Assembly: GCA_963746735.1 (NCBI GenBank)
Contig: CAVVCO010000006.1
Coordinates: forward strand, 1-64,000
Source of the DNA: CAVSWT01 sp963746735
GTDB lineage: Bacteria > Bacteroidota > Ignavibacteria > Ignavibacteriales > Ignavibacteriaceae
DNA: 64,000 bases
Direction: 5' to 3'
Each line of letters opens with the position of its first letter. Positions within the stretch are counted from its first letter, which is position 1. The notes under the pieces are model-generated. The model worked only from the letters and a program-made list of their open reading frames with translations, made no database searches and had not been told where the DNA came from. A program made the position numbers and the translations under genes. Below are positions 17,721 through 28,573 of the stretch, piece after piece.

Positions 17721-19163
17721 ATGTTATCATTACATCAAAGATTATCGCAGCAGCAAAAGCTTTCACCCCAGCAGATTCAGTATCAGAAGCTTTTACAATT
17801 AAATACAATGGCGCTTGAGCAAAGAATTAAAAATGAATTGGAAATAAATCCTGTTCTTGAAGAGGTAATGGAAGGTGAGATGGAGCTTACCCAGGAAAAG
17901 GAAAAAGATGATGCCGCCGAAGAAGAATATGAAGACTATGACAAAGAAGAATTCGAATTAGAAGACTTCATGAATGATGAATATGATTCTTCAGATAGAG
18001 TTAATAGAAGCGGGGACGATGATGTATATCAGCCTTTAACCCCCTCCAAGGAATCTTTAACTGAATATTTAACAAATCAATTAAGAATGCTGGAGCTTGA
18101 TGAAGATTATTTTACTTTGGGCGCAGAAATTATTGGCAACCTCAATGACGATGGTTATTTAAAAAGAAGCCTGCCGGAAATTCTATCTGAGCTTGAGTTA
18201 TTTGAACACATTCATATCCCTTTGGAAAAAGCAGAACGCCTTCTTGAGAAAATTCAAAAGTTTGACCCGATCGGTATCGCTGCCCGAAATTTAAAAGAAT
18301 GCCTTTTAATACAGCTTCGTAATTCTAATTTTGATTCGTACTATACTTATTTAGCCGAGCAAATGTTAATGCTTCACTTTGATGATTTTACCAAGAGAAG
18401 GTTTGATGCATTAAAGCAGAAAATGGAATTGACTGATGAATCATTAAAAGCAACTATCGATTTGATCCAGCATTTAAATCCTAAACCAGGCGAAGGAAAT
18501 ATTGCAAGTGATGAGCTGAACCAAATTACTCCTGACTTTTTAATTGAGAAAGTTGAGGATAATTTTGTCATAACTTTAAATGATAAAAGCCTGCCTTCTG
18601 TTACAATCAGCAGGACGTATCTTGAAATGATCGACTCAACCAAAAAAGTAAAAAAGAATGATAGAGAAAAAAATACTTATAAGTTTTTAAGAGAAAAATT
18701 TGAATCGGCCAAATGGTTTATTGCCTGCATTCAGCAGCGCAGGGAAACTTTAATGAAAATCATGAGAGCGATTCTTGAAAAACAATATGAGTTTTTTGAT
18801 AAGGGCCCAAAATTTTTAAGGCCGATGATTTATAAAGATATTGCTGAAGAAATTATGATGGATATTTCAACTATAAGCCGCGTGGTTAACGGTAAATATG
18901 TTCAAAGTCCTATGGGAATTCACGAATTAAAATATTTTTTCAGTGAAGGTTTAACTACTGATTCTGGCGAGGAAGTTTCAAATAAGCATATCAAAGAAAG
19001 ATTAAAAGAATTAATCGAAGCTGAAGATAAAAATTCACCTTACAGTGATGATAAACTTGCCGAAATGCTGAACAATGAAGGAATTCATATTGCAAGAAGA
19101 ACAGTTGCAAAGTACCGTGAGCAGCTAAGGCTCCCGATTGCCAGGTTAAGAAGAGAACTATGA
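17721..19163 (+). CDS. rpoN: RNA polymerase sigma-54 factor
   Basis: The 480-residue protein has all three sigma-54 regions. Region I is Gln/Leu-rich (LSQQQKLSPQQIQYQKLLQL). An acidic linker (about 50-100) follows. The core-binding region has FDPIGIAARNLKECL. The C-terminal DNA-binding domain has the helix-turn-helix MDISTISRVVNGKY and an RpoN box ARRTVAKYREQL. It binds -24/-12 promoters and needs an AAA+ activator to open them; such an activator (with GAFTGA) is at 25926-28410. The stop overlaps the next ATG by 4 bp (ATGA). Length is normal. Confidence 0.96.
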   Translation: MLSLHQRLSQQQKLSPQQIQYQKLLQLNTMALEQRIKNELEINPVLEEVMEGEMELTQEKEKDDAAEEEYEDYDKEEFELEDFMNDEYDSSDRVNRSGDDDVYQPLTPSKESLTEYLTNQLRMLELDEDYFTLGAEIIGNLNDDGYLKRSLPEILSELELFEHIHIPLEKAERLLEKIQKFDPIGIAARNLKECLLIQLRNSNFDSYYTYLAEQMLMLHFDDFTKRRFDALKQKMELTDESLKATIDLIQHLNPKPGEGNIASDELNQITPDFLIEKVEDNFVITLNDKSLPSVTISRTYLEMIDSTKKVKKNDREKNTYKFLREKFESAKWFIACIQQRRETLMKIMRAILEKQYEFFDKGPKFLRPMIYKDIAEEIMMDISTISRVVNGKYVQSPMGIHELKYFFSEGLTTDSGEEVSNKHIKERLKELIEAEDKNSPYSDDKLAEMLNNEGIHIARRTVAKYREQLRLPIARLRREL

Positions 19164-19816
19164 TCTCTTATGTTATCGATGAATTAATTATAATATTTTT
19201 ATTCTTAATATTCGGTTACACACATTCACTTTTTGCTTCTAACAAATTTAAACGGCTTTTAATTCCTAAGCTGGGAAATAAAATTGCTTTTTACCGGTTG
19301 GTTTATAATTTATTCTCTCTGTTAACTTTATATCTTTTCTACGAAATTTCACCCAAACCTGATATAATTATTTATGACTTACTAAGCCCCTATGACATCA
19401 TTATTTTAATTCCTCAATTTTTAAGTCTTGCCGGATTGCTGTGGTCATTTAAATATTTTTCATCAAAAGAATTCCTTGGCATAAAGCAGGTTGAAAGATA
19501 TTTGAATAACGATTACCATGTTGATGAGCTGGATGAAAAATTGACTTTGAAAATATCGGGCCCGTATAAATTCAGCAGGCACCCGGTTTATCTTTTTAGC
19601 ATTCTTTTTTTGCTGTTCCGCCCGGTTATGGATTTATTTTATGTAACTGTTTTTATCTGCACACTTGCTTATTTTTACGTAGGTTCGATTTATGAAGAAA
19701 GAAAATTAGTAGAAAACTTTGGTGAAATTTATAAAGAGTATCAAAATCAAGTTCCAAGAATTTTTCCCACAAAAATTTTTCAACCATACCGGGATAATAT
19801 TGCAGCCGGCAAATAA
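19160..19816 (+). CDS. Isoprenylcysteine methyltransferase/NnrU-like membrane protein
   Basis: The 218-residue protein has about five hydrophobic segments and the ICMT-type C-terminal motif: GPYKFSRHPVYLFSI (about 134-148), then YVGSIYEERKLVENFGEIYKEYQNQVPRIFP. In this family the RHP box and the EE-x-L-x-x-x-F segment bind S-adenosylmethionine at the membrane; members include MddA (methanethiol methylation) and NnrU. The actual substrate cannot be told. It overlaps rpoN by 4 bp and the next gene's likely start, so it is inside the rpoN operon. Confidence 0.8.
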   Translation: MISYVIDELIIIFLFLIFGYTHSLFASNKFKRLLIPKLGNKIAFYRLVYNLFSLLTLYLFYEISPKPDIIIYDLLSPYDIIILIPQFLSLAGLLWSFKYFSSKEFLGIKQVERYLNNDYHVDELDEKLTLKISGPYKFSRHPVYLFSILFLLFRPVMDLFYVTVFICTLAYFYVGSIYEERKLVENFGEIYKEYQNQVPRIFPTKIFQPYRDNIAAGK

Positions 19817-21647
19817 AGTAAATTCATTTTATTTAAAATATTATGTTGCGTTATTCGTCTTAGTAATTACATCCAATATTTTTGCGCAGGATAGTGTTAT
19901 TGCAAAAGTTGGCCCTTTAAAAATTACTAAAAGTGAATTTACTGAAAGATATGAATTAGTCCCTCAGTTAACAAAAGCCGGCGACCAAACATCCAGGAAG
20001 TATGACTTGCTGTATTCTATAATTGCAGAAAAACTTTGGGCGCTTGAAGCCGAACATGAAAATCTTGATACTGCTTTAATAATGCAGACTGCTTACAAAA
20101 GTGTCGAAAAAATGTATGTCCGGGATGCACTATATAAAATTGAAATTGCTAGCAAAGTTAAAGTAACTGATAAAGAAATTTTTAATGATTTTAAGAAGTA
20201 CTACTCTGATTTAGAAGTCAGCAGCTTGATTGAAAGAGATTCGGCAGAAATTTATGATGATTATAATAAGCTTAATTCAGGCATAGCATTCGATTCTTTA
20301 GCTGAAATGAATGAAAAAGTGGCCGATACGACTTTGATAAAATATGGTGAAGTAGATGAGAATATTGAAAATTTATTTTACAGTTTAAAGATTGGTGAAT
20401 ACACAGCTCCGGTAAACACCGGGAACAGTTGGGCTATTTTTAAAATTAATGATATAAAAACAAAGTCTTATAAATCGGATGATGCAAGTGCCGCGGTGCA
20501 AAAAGTTAAAAAAGTAATTGAGGAAAGGAAAACTGGAAAGGTTTATCAAAATTATTTAAATAAATTTCTTGCTGATATGCATGTTGAAACCGATGGCGAA
20601 ATATTCTGGCGTATTTCGGATTTGCTGACAAAAGAGTTGAGCGATAGAAAAATAAAAGAAGCAATTCCAGATAGTCAAAAAGTAAATCTTGAATCAGCAG
20701 ATATTTTAAAGATTGAATCTGAATTAGGTGAAGACGTTTTGAATGAGCCTTTTATTAAATTTAAAAAAGATCCGGTTTCTACCAGGATATTTTTAAGACA
20801 ATTTCTATTTGATGGTTTCTATCTAAAAAAAGTTGATAACCAAATTGTTTCCGGAAAATTAAATACGCGTGTTAAAACATTTATTGAAAGCGAATTATTA
20901 GCAAGAGAAGGATTAAAAAGAGGCCTTCAAAATTTGCCGGAAGTCAGGTCGCAGTTAGCAATGTGGAAGCAGAATTATCTGGCAAAAGTATTCAAGCAAA
21001 AATTTATTGATTCGGTTAAAGTAACTGACGATGAGGCGTATCAATATTATTTAAATAAGTATGAATCGAAAATTGGAAATCCGCCGCAGGTAAACATTCT
21101 TGAAATATTAACCGATAGCCTTGATGTTGCTGAAAAAGTTTTAGATGAATTAAAAGATGGAATGGATTTTAGAAAGCTTGCTTCAATTCATACCAAAAGA
21201 AAATGGACCAGAGATAAGGGCGGCGAATTCGGGTTCTTCCCGTCAACTATGTATGGTGACATTGGAAAAACTGCTGCTAATATGAAAATTGGCGAAGTTT
21301 ATGGCCCGTTAAAAGTTGATGAAGGATATTCAATAATAAAATTGATTGGCAAGAAAGAAGCTGAAAATAATATCGCAGCGCCTTTTGACTCTGTAAAAAA
21401 TGAAATGAAAAAAGAAGCGCTTTATCAAAAACTCAGCAATCATTTTATTAATTATACTGCCAAGCTTGCTGATAAATATAATGTGAAGATTAATAAAGCA
21501 GCGTTTGATAATTTGAAATTAGAGGATTTAAAAACTTATGCTTTCCGCTATATGGGCTTTGGCGGAAGAATAACTGCAGTTCCGCCTACTGTTAATTTTA
21601 CTGAATGGGTGCCAGTATGGGAAAACGGACAGAAAGTAAATCCATAA
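19800..21647 (+). CDS. Periplasmic peptidyl-prolyl isomerase/chaperone (SurA/PpiC type)
   Basis: Export of this protein is shown by a hydrophobic signal segment (VALFVLVITSNIFAQ). A SurA-like N-terminal helical region (DSVIAKVGPLKITKSEFTERYE) follows, then a degenerate and a clear PpiC parvulin domain (about 440-535, VNILEILTDSLDVAEKVL ... GEFGFFPSTMYGDIG). It should help fold outer-membrane proteins. No ATG lies near the signal peptide: a TTG at 19800, inside the previous gene, is the best start (615 residues), while the first in-frame ATG (19719) would add an unlikely basic extension. It is the last gene before a 152-bp gap to hslV. Confidence 0.82.
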   Translation: MQPANKVNSFYLKYYVALFVLVITSNIFAQDSVIAKVGPLKITKSEFTERYELVPQLTKAGDQTSRKYDLLYSIIAEKLWALEAEHENLDTALIMQTAYKSVEKMYVRDALYKIEIASKVKVTDKEIFNDFKKYYSDLEVSSLIERDSAEIYDDYNKLNSGIAFDSLAEMNEKVADTTLIKYGEVDENIENLFYSLKIGEYTAPVNTGNSWAIFKINDIKTKSYKSDDASAAVQKVKKVIEERKTGKVYQNYLNKFLADMHVETDGEIFWRISDLLTKELSDRKIKEAIPDSQKVNLESADILKIESELGEDVLNEPFIKFKKDPVSTRIFLRQFLFDGFYLKKVDNQIVSGKLNTRVKTFIESELLAREGLKRGLQNLPEVRSQLAMWKQNYLAKVFKQKFIDSVKVTDDEAYQYYLNKYESKIGNPPQVNILEILTDSLDVAEKVLDELKDGMDFRKLASIHTKRKWTRDKGGEFGFFPSTMYGDIGKTAANMKIGEVYGPLKVDEGYSIIKLIGKKEAENNIAAPFDSVKNEMKKEALYQKLSNHFINYTAKLADKYNVKINKAAFDNLKLEDLKTYAFRYMGFGGRITAVPPTVNFTEWVPVWENGQKVNP

Positions 21648-21799
21648 AAATTGCTTATTTATAAAATACTATTTTTAATTTTTTACTAATTGTGTCTTGT
21701 GATATGCCCGAACTGAATTAAATAAGTATTTGCCTTTTTCAAATTTAATACTTAACAATGCAAACAAAATACTGAAATGTAAAGGAGAATTTTTATTAG

Positions 21800-22342
21800 A
21801 TGGAAAATAAAGTAAGAAGTACAACAATTTTAGGAATAATTCATAATGGTGAGTGCGCACTTGGAGGGGACGGACAAGTTACATTGGGAAACACTGTTAT
21901 GAAACATAATGCTTTAAAGATAAGAAAAATTTCAAACGGTAAAGTGCTTTGCGGTTTTGCCGGAGCCTCTGCCGATGCTTTTACTTTAATGGAAAGATTT
22001 GAAGATAAGCTTGAACAGTATAGGGGAAATGTTCACCGTGCTGCTGTTGAATTAACAAAAGATTGGCGCACCGATAAATATTTAAGAAAATTGGAAGCAA
22101 TGCTTGCTGTAGTTACAGAAGATAAAGCTTTGGTAATTTCAGGTAACGGTGATGTTATAGAACCGGATGATCAAATTGTTGCAATTGGTTCGGGCGGAAT
22201 GTATGCACTTGCCGCGGCAAAAATGTTAAAACAGTACAGCACTCTTTCCGCAAAAGAAATTGTTGAAAAAGCATTGAAGACTGCTTCGGAAATTTGTATT
22301 TACACCAACGATAAAATTAATGTTGAAATAATTGAGAAATAA
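21800..22342 (+). CDS. hslV: ATP-dependent protease peptidase subunit HslV (ClpQ)
   Basis: The 180-residue subunit matches HslV: after a seven-residue propeptide the catalytic Thr8 begins TTILGI, followed by GDGQVTLGNTVMKHNA, KIRKI, GFAGASADAFTL and a C-terminal IYTNDKINVEII. Two stacked hexamers form the proteolytic chamber opened by HslU. GGAG at 21784-21787 is 12 bp before the ATG. hslU follows after 15 bp, the standard operon. Confidence 0.96.
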   Translation: MENKVRSTTILGIIHNGECALGGDGQVTLGNTVMKHNALKIRKISNGKVLCGFAGASADAFTLMERFEDKLEQYRGNVHRAAVELTKDWRTDKYLRKLEAMLAVVTEDKALVISGNGDVIEPDDQIVAIGSGGMYALAAAKMLKQYSTLSAKEIVEKALKTASEICIYTNDKINVEIIEK

Positions 22343-22357
22343 AAACGGATATTAAAA

Positions 22358-23742
22358 ATGGAAAAAACTGAAATGAAAGAATTAACTCCTACTCAAATTG
22401 TAAAGGAGCTTAATAATTATATAATAGGACAAACTGAAGCTAAGCGTGCTGTTGCAATTGCCCTCAGAAACAGATGGCGCAGGCAGCAAGTTAAAGATGA
22501 AATTAAAGATGAAATACTTCCGAATAATATTATTTTAATTGGGCCAACCGGGGTTGGTAAAACTGAAATCGCCAGGCGGCTTGCGAAATTAGCTCAGGCT
22601 CCATTTGTAAAAGTAGAAGCGTCAAAGTTTACTGAAGTCGGTTATGTGGGAAGAGATGTTGAATCGATGATTAGAGATTTAGCCGATTTTGCTGTGAATA
22701 TGGTAAAATCCGAAAAGACTTCTGAAGTGCAGCATAAAGCCGAAGCAATTGCAGAAGAAAAGATTTTGGATATACTAATTCCACCTGTAAAAAAAACTCA
22801 GGTTACAAACGCTAATTCTGATGGCAATGAAAATGAGAATAACGAACATTATCAAAATGAAAAGACCCGAGAATGGATGAAGCAAAAGTTAAGTAAAGGT
22901 GAAATGGACGATAAGATGATTGAGTTTGATGCTTCTGTTCAAACTGCAGTTGGTATGCAGGTTTTAGGGCCAATGGGATTGGATGATATGGGAATTAATT
23001 TCCAGGAAATTCTTGGTAACATGATGCCAAAGAAAAAGAAAAAAAGAAAAACTACTATTGCTGAAGCAAGGCAGATAATTGCTCAGGAAGAAGCTCAAAA
23101 ATTAATTGATATGGACGCTGTGCAGCGGGAAGCAATTGAAAGAGTTGAAAACTCAGGAATTGTTTTTATAGATGAAATAGATAAAGTAGCCGGCGGCGGT
23201 AAATCTCAAGGGCCTGATGTATCCCGTGAAGGTGTTCAAAGAGACCTTCTTCCCATAGTTGAAGGTTCAAACGTAAATACAAAATATGGAGTAGTGAAGA
23301 CAGATCATATTTTATTCATTGCTTCAGGCGCATTTCATGTTTCAAAACCATCTGATTTAATTCCTGAACTTCAAGGCAGATTTCCAATTCGCGTTGAACT
23401 TAAAAGTTTAAATGAAGAAGATTTTATACAAATTCTAACGACTCCTCAAAATGCTTTATTGAAACAGTACAGCGCTTTACTGGAAACAGAAGGGGTAAAA
23501 TTAAAATTCACTGAAAGCGGAATTAGAGGAGATAGCCCGCATTGCAACAGAAGTAAATGAAAATGTTGAAAATATTGGAGCGAGAAGACTGCATACAATT
23601 TTAACCAGCTTATTGGATGAAATATCTTTTTGATGTGCCGGATAAAATTCCTTCCGAAATTGTGAAAATAGATGCAAAAGCTGTGAAGGAGAAACTGGAT
23701 AAAATAGTTAAAGACAGAGATTTAAGTAAATATATTTTGTAA
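22358..23742 (+). CDS. hslU: HslU (ClpY) unfoldase ATPase, two frameshifts near the 3' end
   Basis: About 460 residues when joined. It has the AAA+ unfoldase layout: IVKELNNYIIGQ at the start, Walker A GPTGVGKTE, the pore loop GYVGRDVE, an inserted I-domain (about 110-230) and Walker B FIDEIDK, then GRFPIRVEL. The open frame ends early at 23560. Removing one G at about 23529 restores IREIARIATEVNENVENIGARRLHT, and removing one T at about 23627-23631 restores the C-terminus to DRDLSKYIL at 23742. It unfolds substrates for HslV. Two insertions in an otherwise perfect core gene point to sequencing error. Confidence 0.93.
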
Positions 23743-23795
23743 ATAATTTATAAATTAAAAAAAAATTTAATACAAAAAATTGTACTATATTATTT

Positions 23796-23828
23796 AACCC
23801 GGCTTCATTTTGAGGCTGGGTTTTTTAT
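23796..23828 (+). terminator. Terminator after hslU
   Basis: The stem AACCCGGCTTCA / TGAGGCTGGGTT (with G-U pairs) is followed by TTTTTT, 54 bp after the restored hslU stop. It closes the rpoN-hslVU run. Confidence 0.85.
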
Positions 23829-23962
23829 TATAATTGAATTTTTTAATAAAAATGTAATAATTTATTTCTTTATTAAGATCTATTCCATGGCATGTCTTTT
23901 GTCTTGATCAACCTTCGCAGCTAGGCGAATAATCATTTAAAAATCTAAGGAATCACTAATTT

Positions 23963-25775
23963 ATGTCTAGGTTTGTCCTGTCTATTGGAAGTCCACAGAC
24001 TAATTTTCATATAAATTCGTTAAAAGAAAGTCTGGCTGATATTTCCTCAAAAGAAGAGACTCAAATTAAAGATGAAGAAAGTTCATTATTTTTCTATACG
24101 TATTTACAATGATGAACCGCTTAAAGGACAAAGATATTTTAGTAATGAAAACTGGACAGTTTTTCTAGCAGGGGAATTAATAGATTATCAAATAATTCCA
24201 TTTAATAAAATTATCCAATTACTGGAAAGTCAAAAATTCAATGAATTAAAAAACTTAAATGGTGTATTTGCAATAATTGCATTTAATAAGAAAGAAGATA
24301 ATTATTATATAATAAGTGACCGCAGGGCGCAATTTCCAATCTACTATTATTTTAAAAATGACATTGCAATTATTTCATCCGAACTTTCATCTTTCTGCAG
24401 ATTATTGGAGAATGCAATGTTTAATGAAAAGTGGCTTTATGATTATATGTTTTTCCACTATCCAATTGGAGATGATACATTTTTAGAAAACGTAAAAAGG
24501 TTGTCCTATTCTTCTGTACTGATTTATAGTAATAAGACAAAGGGAATAAAAATAAAAAAATATGCAGAAGTATTTAGGAAGAAAGAAAAACTATATAAAG
24601 GTAACGATGGTATTGAATACGCAAAAGAAATTTTCAGTAGAAGAGTTCCCAAATATTTTGAAGGTTCAGATAATATAGCTTGTGCTTTAACCGGTGGTTG
24701 GGATGGAAGAACGAATCTGGTGCTGGCGCCTGATAGAAATAAAATCACAACATATCACATATGGCGGGAAAGATTGTAACGATTTAATTTTTTCAAGAAA
24801 AGCAGTCAAAGATATAAAAACAAAACATTTTGAAATAATTTTTGATGATACATTTGTTGAGAATTTAAAAACACAAATGTTTGAAACAGTTTTTCTTTCA
24901 TCTGGCGTGCAGCCAATTCTAAGATCAACTTTGTTGGATGTTTATTCAAAACTTTCTGATTTCCCTTTGGCTATCAGCGGAATAAGCTATGACGGATTAT
25001 TTCGAGGAAATGTTGGTGGAGAAAGCATAGTCTCCCCTTATTTAATTGATATGTTTAAAAATGGCAAGCAAGCTGTAAACCCAAATGATTTTAAAAATAT
25101 ATTTATTGGAATAAATGGAGAATTATTAAACCATGTAAATAACAAATTTAACTGGGTTGAAAATGAATTTGGTGATTTTCAATCATCAGAAAATCATTTG
25201 CTTTTTACTAGTTATGTTTGTGATCCGCACAATTTTTTAGGTGAATATAAAATAGCCGAACATTATACTACTTTAAGAGTACCTGCCTGGGATTACGAAT
25301 TAATTGATTTAGCTTTTTCAATTGAACAAAGCACATTAAAGTTTTCTGAGTTTATGAATAATAAAAGAGGGAGTCAAGAAACGATGGTTTTACAAGTCAA
25401 ATTTAATTTCACAATTTGCTCCGGAATTATTTAAAATCACCTGTTAAAACTAGAAACCCAAAATCTGTTTTAGGTTCTGAACAAAAATTTAAATTATTAT
25501 TCAAAGTATCAATAGAGCTAAATATGAAATAAATAAAATTCTTTTTTACAGAGATCAAAAACCGCTGGAAGATTGGGATAATTGGCTGAATGTAAATCAT
25601 AGAAAACTTGTTGATAATTTAATTTTTTCGAATAATTCTTTAATTCAAAATTATTTTACTGAAGATTATTTAAATAGAGTTAAAACATGATAGAGACTAT
25701 CGAACAATAGGAAAACTATGTACCACTGAAATTATTTTAAGATTGATAAATAATAAATGGAAGAGATTCTGGTAA
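23963..25775 (+). pseudogene. Asparagine-synthase-like protein, at least six frameshifts
   Basis: Spliced by eye, this is a protein of about 600 residues: a class II glutamine amidotransferase-like N-domain (MSRFVLSIGSPQ ... NENWTVFLAGELID, NGVFAIIAFN) and an asparagine-synthase ATP-pyrophosphatase domain. The N-domain lacks the Cys2 nucleophile, so glutaminase activity is doubtful. The PP-loop reads LTGGWDGR instead of SGG-x-DS, a variant seen in AsnB-like proteins of polysaccharide or peptide clusters. Frame breaks fall near 24100, 24745, 25375, 25430, 25510 and 25688, all compatible with inserted bases. It ends IINNKWKRFW. It could be decayed or badly sequenced; family is clear, substrate is not. 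Confidence 0.72.
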
Positions 25776-25886
25776 TAATTAAAATTTAATCAGCTCTTTT
25801 AAATTTCACTCTAAATTACTCACTGGATTTTAAACACACCCTTAAAATAATTATTTATCCAACCTTAAAATTGTACTAACTTATTT

Positions 25887-25894
25887 TATATTTG
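25887..25894 (+). promoter_or_regulatory. Possible Bacteroidota-type -7 element upstream of the CHASE2 gene
   Basis: TATATTTG fits the TAnnTTTG -7 consensus of this group and lies 32 bp before the ATG at 25926. A matching -33 TTTG/TTG is not well placed, so this is tentative. Confidence 0.35.
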
Positions 25895-25925
25895 TATTGC
25901 TACATCAATAATAATTTTACCATTG

Positions 25926-28410
25926 ATGAACATTAAATCTGCATTTCCACAAAAATTTCTTATTAGACTAATTGCTTTCTCCATAGCAGTTCTAGTGCTG
26001 TTGGTATTTGGGGGTGTTAGTAAGCGAGTAGATCATCAAATTGAAAATGTATTTTATCACATTAAAGGCCAAGCACAACCCGACACAAATATTGTCATAA
26101 TTCATTTGACAGAAAGCGATATAGATAAATTAGGCCAGTGGCCGATTAAGAGGAGTTACTATGCGCTGATTATAAATAGCCTTACTAAACAGCATGTAAA
26201 AAAAATTGGCTTAGAAATATTTTTAAGTGCAAAATTTGTCACGCAAACTTTGTATGATCAGCTGCTGACTAAAGAAATTGAAAAGTCCGGTAATGTTGTT
26301 CTAAGTTCATTGGCAGGTGAAATTAAACTTTCCGGCAATAGTTTCGTAACTGATTCTCTTAGCTATCCTAGTCCAAAACTTCTAAATGAAAATATTCAAA
26401 CCGGGCATATAAACTATATCAAAGATGGCAATGAAATTAAAATTCCAGTGGAGATTAAATCATTCAACACAAGTGAATATGCATTTAGCTATCAATTAAA
26501 TCATTTCAAACCGTTTAGAAATAAATGAACATAGTCTATCCGGCAGTTCTTTGATTAACATAAACTTTCATTCAAGCTGGACAAAATTTAAAAGTTATAG
26601 CTGGCTTGAATATTTTGACTTGCTTCAAAAGAATGATGTGTCATTAAAAAATCTTAAAAATAAAATTGTAATTATTGGGGTAAGTGATCCGCAGTTGTCT
26701 CCTGCTATATCAACATACTTTGACGATGATCTTCCCGGAGTAGCTCTTCATGCTTTCGCATTAGATAATCTATTAAATCATTCAATGCTCGATGACAGTT
26801 TAATAAATTATTCCAAAGCATTTTTTCTTTGCACCTTTTTAATTTTTCTTTTTTTTAATAGAAAAAGAAATCCTTCAAAACTGCTTAAACATTATTCTGT
26901 CTTGTCCCTCGCATTTATAATCCCAACTTTTTTCCTATTTGCTGTTTATAATTTACAGCTTGCTTATAGCTGGTTCATTATTCCTTTAATAATATTAGTA
27001 ATATTGGATTCAGTTAACTGGCTTAGGGAAAAGCAATATTCATTTGAAAGCGCAATAGATGAAGCTGCAATTATAAAATCTCATCTCACCAAAAAGGAAG
27101 CTGAATTAGAAAAACTTCAAAAGGAACTTGATGTTACGGGAGAGAATTCGGGATCATTAATTAATAAAATTAAATCTTTGAAATCGGATATAGACAAATT
27201 AAAGATTAAAGAAGAAGATGAAATTATTTCCGAAAAAGTACCTGAAGAAAAAGTAAATGATTTTTATGGAATAATTTATCGCTCAAAAAATATGGCGAAA
27301 ATTGCTGAGCTAATTTCGAAGACAGCGCCGGAAGAAGCCAATATACTTGTGCTTGGTGAAAGCGGTACAGGTAAAGAATTAGCAGCAAGGGCAGTTCATT
27401 CTTTAAGTAAAAGAAAAGATAAAAATTTTATTGCAGTTAATTGCGGGGCGTTGTCTGATTCCTTATTGGAAAGCGAATTGTTTGGCCACGTTAAGGGCGC
27501 TTTTACCGGGGCTGTTAATGATAAAATTGGAAGATTTGAAGCTGCGAATAATGGAACAATATTTCTCGATGAAATAGCAGAAACTAGTGAAAACTTCCAG
27601 GTAAAATTATTAAGAGTTATTCAAACAGGAGAATTTGAGAAAGTTGGTTCGTCTGTTACTCAGAAAACAAATATAAGAATTGTCGCTGCAACTAATAAGA
27701 ATCTGGAATTGTTGGTAAAAGAGAAAAAGTTCAGAGAAGATTTATATTACCGTTTGAATGTAATAAAAGTTGAGTTACCTCCGTTGAAAGAAAGAAAAGA
27801 TGACATTGAAATTTTAGCTCAAAAGTTTTTAGAAAAAGAATCGGCTGAAATGGTTTTATCAAAAGCTGCTGCGGAAGTTTTGAATGGGTACGAGTGGAAA
27901 GGAAATGTTAGGGAACTGGAAGCAGTAATAAAGCGAGCTTCTATCTTTTGTAAAACCGCTAATAGAAAAATAGTCCGATTAGTAGATTTGCCGGAAGAAA
28001 TGGTTAAAGGTGTTAAATTCAATTTTGAAGACCTGGTTCTTGATTCGCTTAGAGAAAAAAAGTTTTCTCACTCGTCTATTACTGAAACAGCTGTTGAGCT
28101 AGGTAATGTTAGCCGTACCCTGGTTTCTGAAAATTTTAGAGGCGCAGCTTTAAAAGCCTTGGTTGAAAATGAATTTGATTTAACTAAAGCTGTTGAAATT
28201 ATTTCAGCAAGTGATGATGAGGAAGTAAAGGAAAAGGTGAAAAATAAAATTCAGCTATTCATTAAGAATATTGAAAGTGATGTAAGCAAACTGGATAGCA
28301 AAGAATTTGAATCAGCAAAAAATAAATTTGCTTCAAAATACAAAAACCTTCCTCAAAAATTTCATTCATATTTAGATGAAGTAATTAAACATAATTTATC
28401 TTCTTTCTAA
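25926..28410 (+). CDS. Membrane CHASE2 sensor fused to sigma-54 activator AAA+ domain, one frameshift
   Basis: About 827 residues when joined. Its layout is: N-terminal transmembrane helix; extracytoplasmic CHASE2 domain (about 35-300, with IVIIHLTESDIDKLGQWPIKR and LKNKIVIIGVSDPQL); three transmembrane helices; coiled coil (about 370-430); sigma-54 AAA+ domain with Walker A GESGTGKE, GAFTGA loop and DEIAE Walker B; then a C-terminal region with a helix-turn-helix-like ITETAVELGNVSRTLVSENFRG. It should sense an envelope signal and activate sigma-54 promoters directly from the membrane. The frame breaks at about 26520; deleting one base gives RLEINEHSLSG. ATG 25926 is preferred over the TTG just before it. 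Confidence 0.88.
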
Positions 28411-28573
28411 AAGTTTTTAAATTGATGATTGCGATGTATAATTAATAATTCCGTTTGTATAGTAAATTGTCCTTTCATCAAACAACGTTTTAATTTTTAC
28501 TATTTTATTACAAATTTTGCGTGGCATTTATTTTGTAAACAAAGTAGAACCAAAAATCTTTAAAGGATTAAAA

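Noticed and set aside
22358..23742. Programmed frameshifting in hslU or carA
   Set aside because: No slippery heptamer or downstream pseudoknot is evident at the breaks, both genes are conserved single-frame genes, and similar one-base insertions occur in many unrelated genes here.
23870..23910. Sigma-54 -24/-12 promoter at TGGCATGTCTTTTGTC ahead of the asparagine-synthase-like gene
   Set aside because: The -12 GC is missing and spacing is imperfect.
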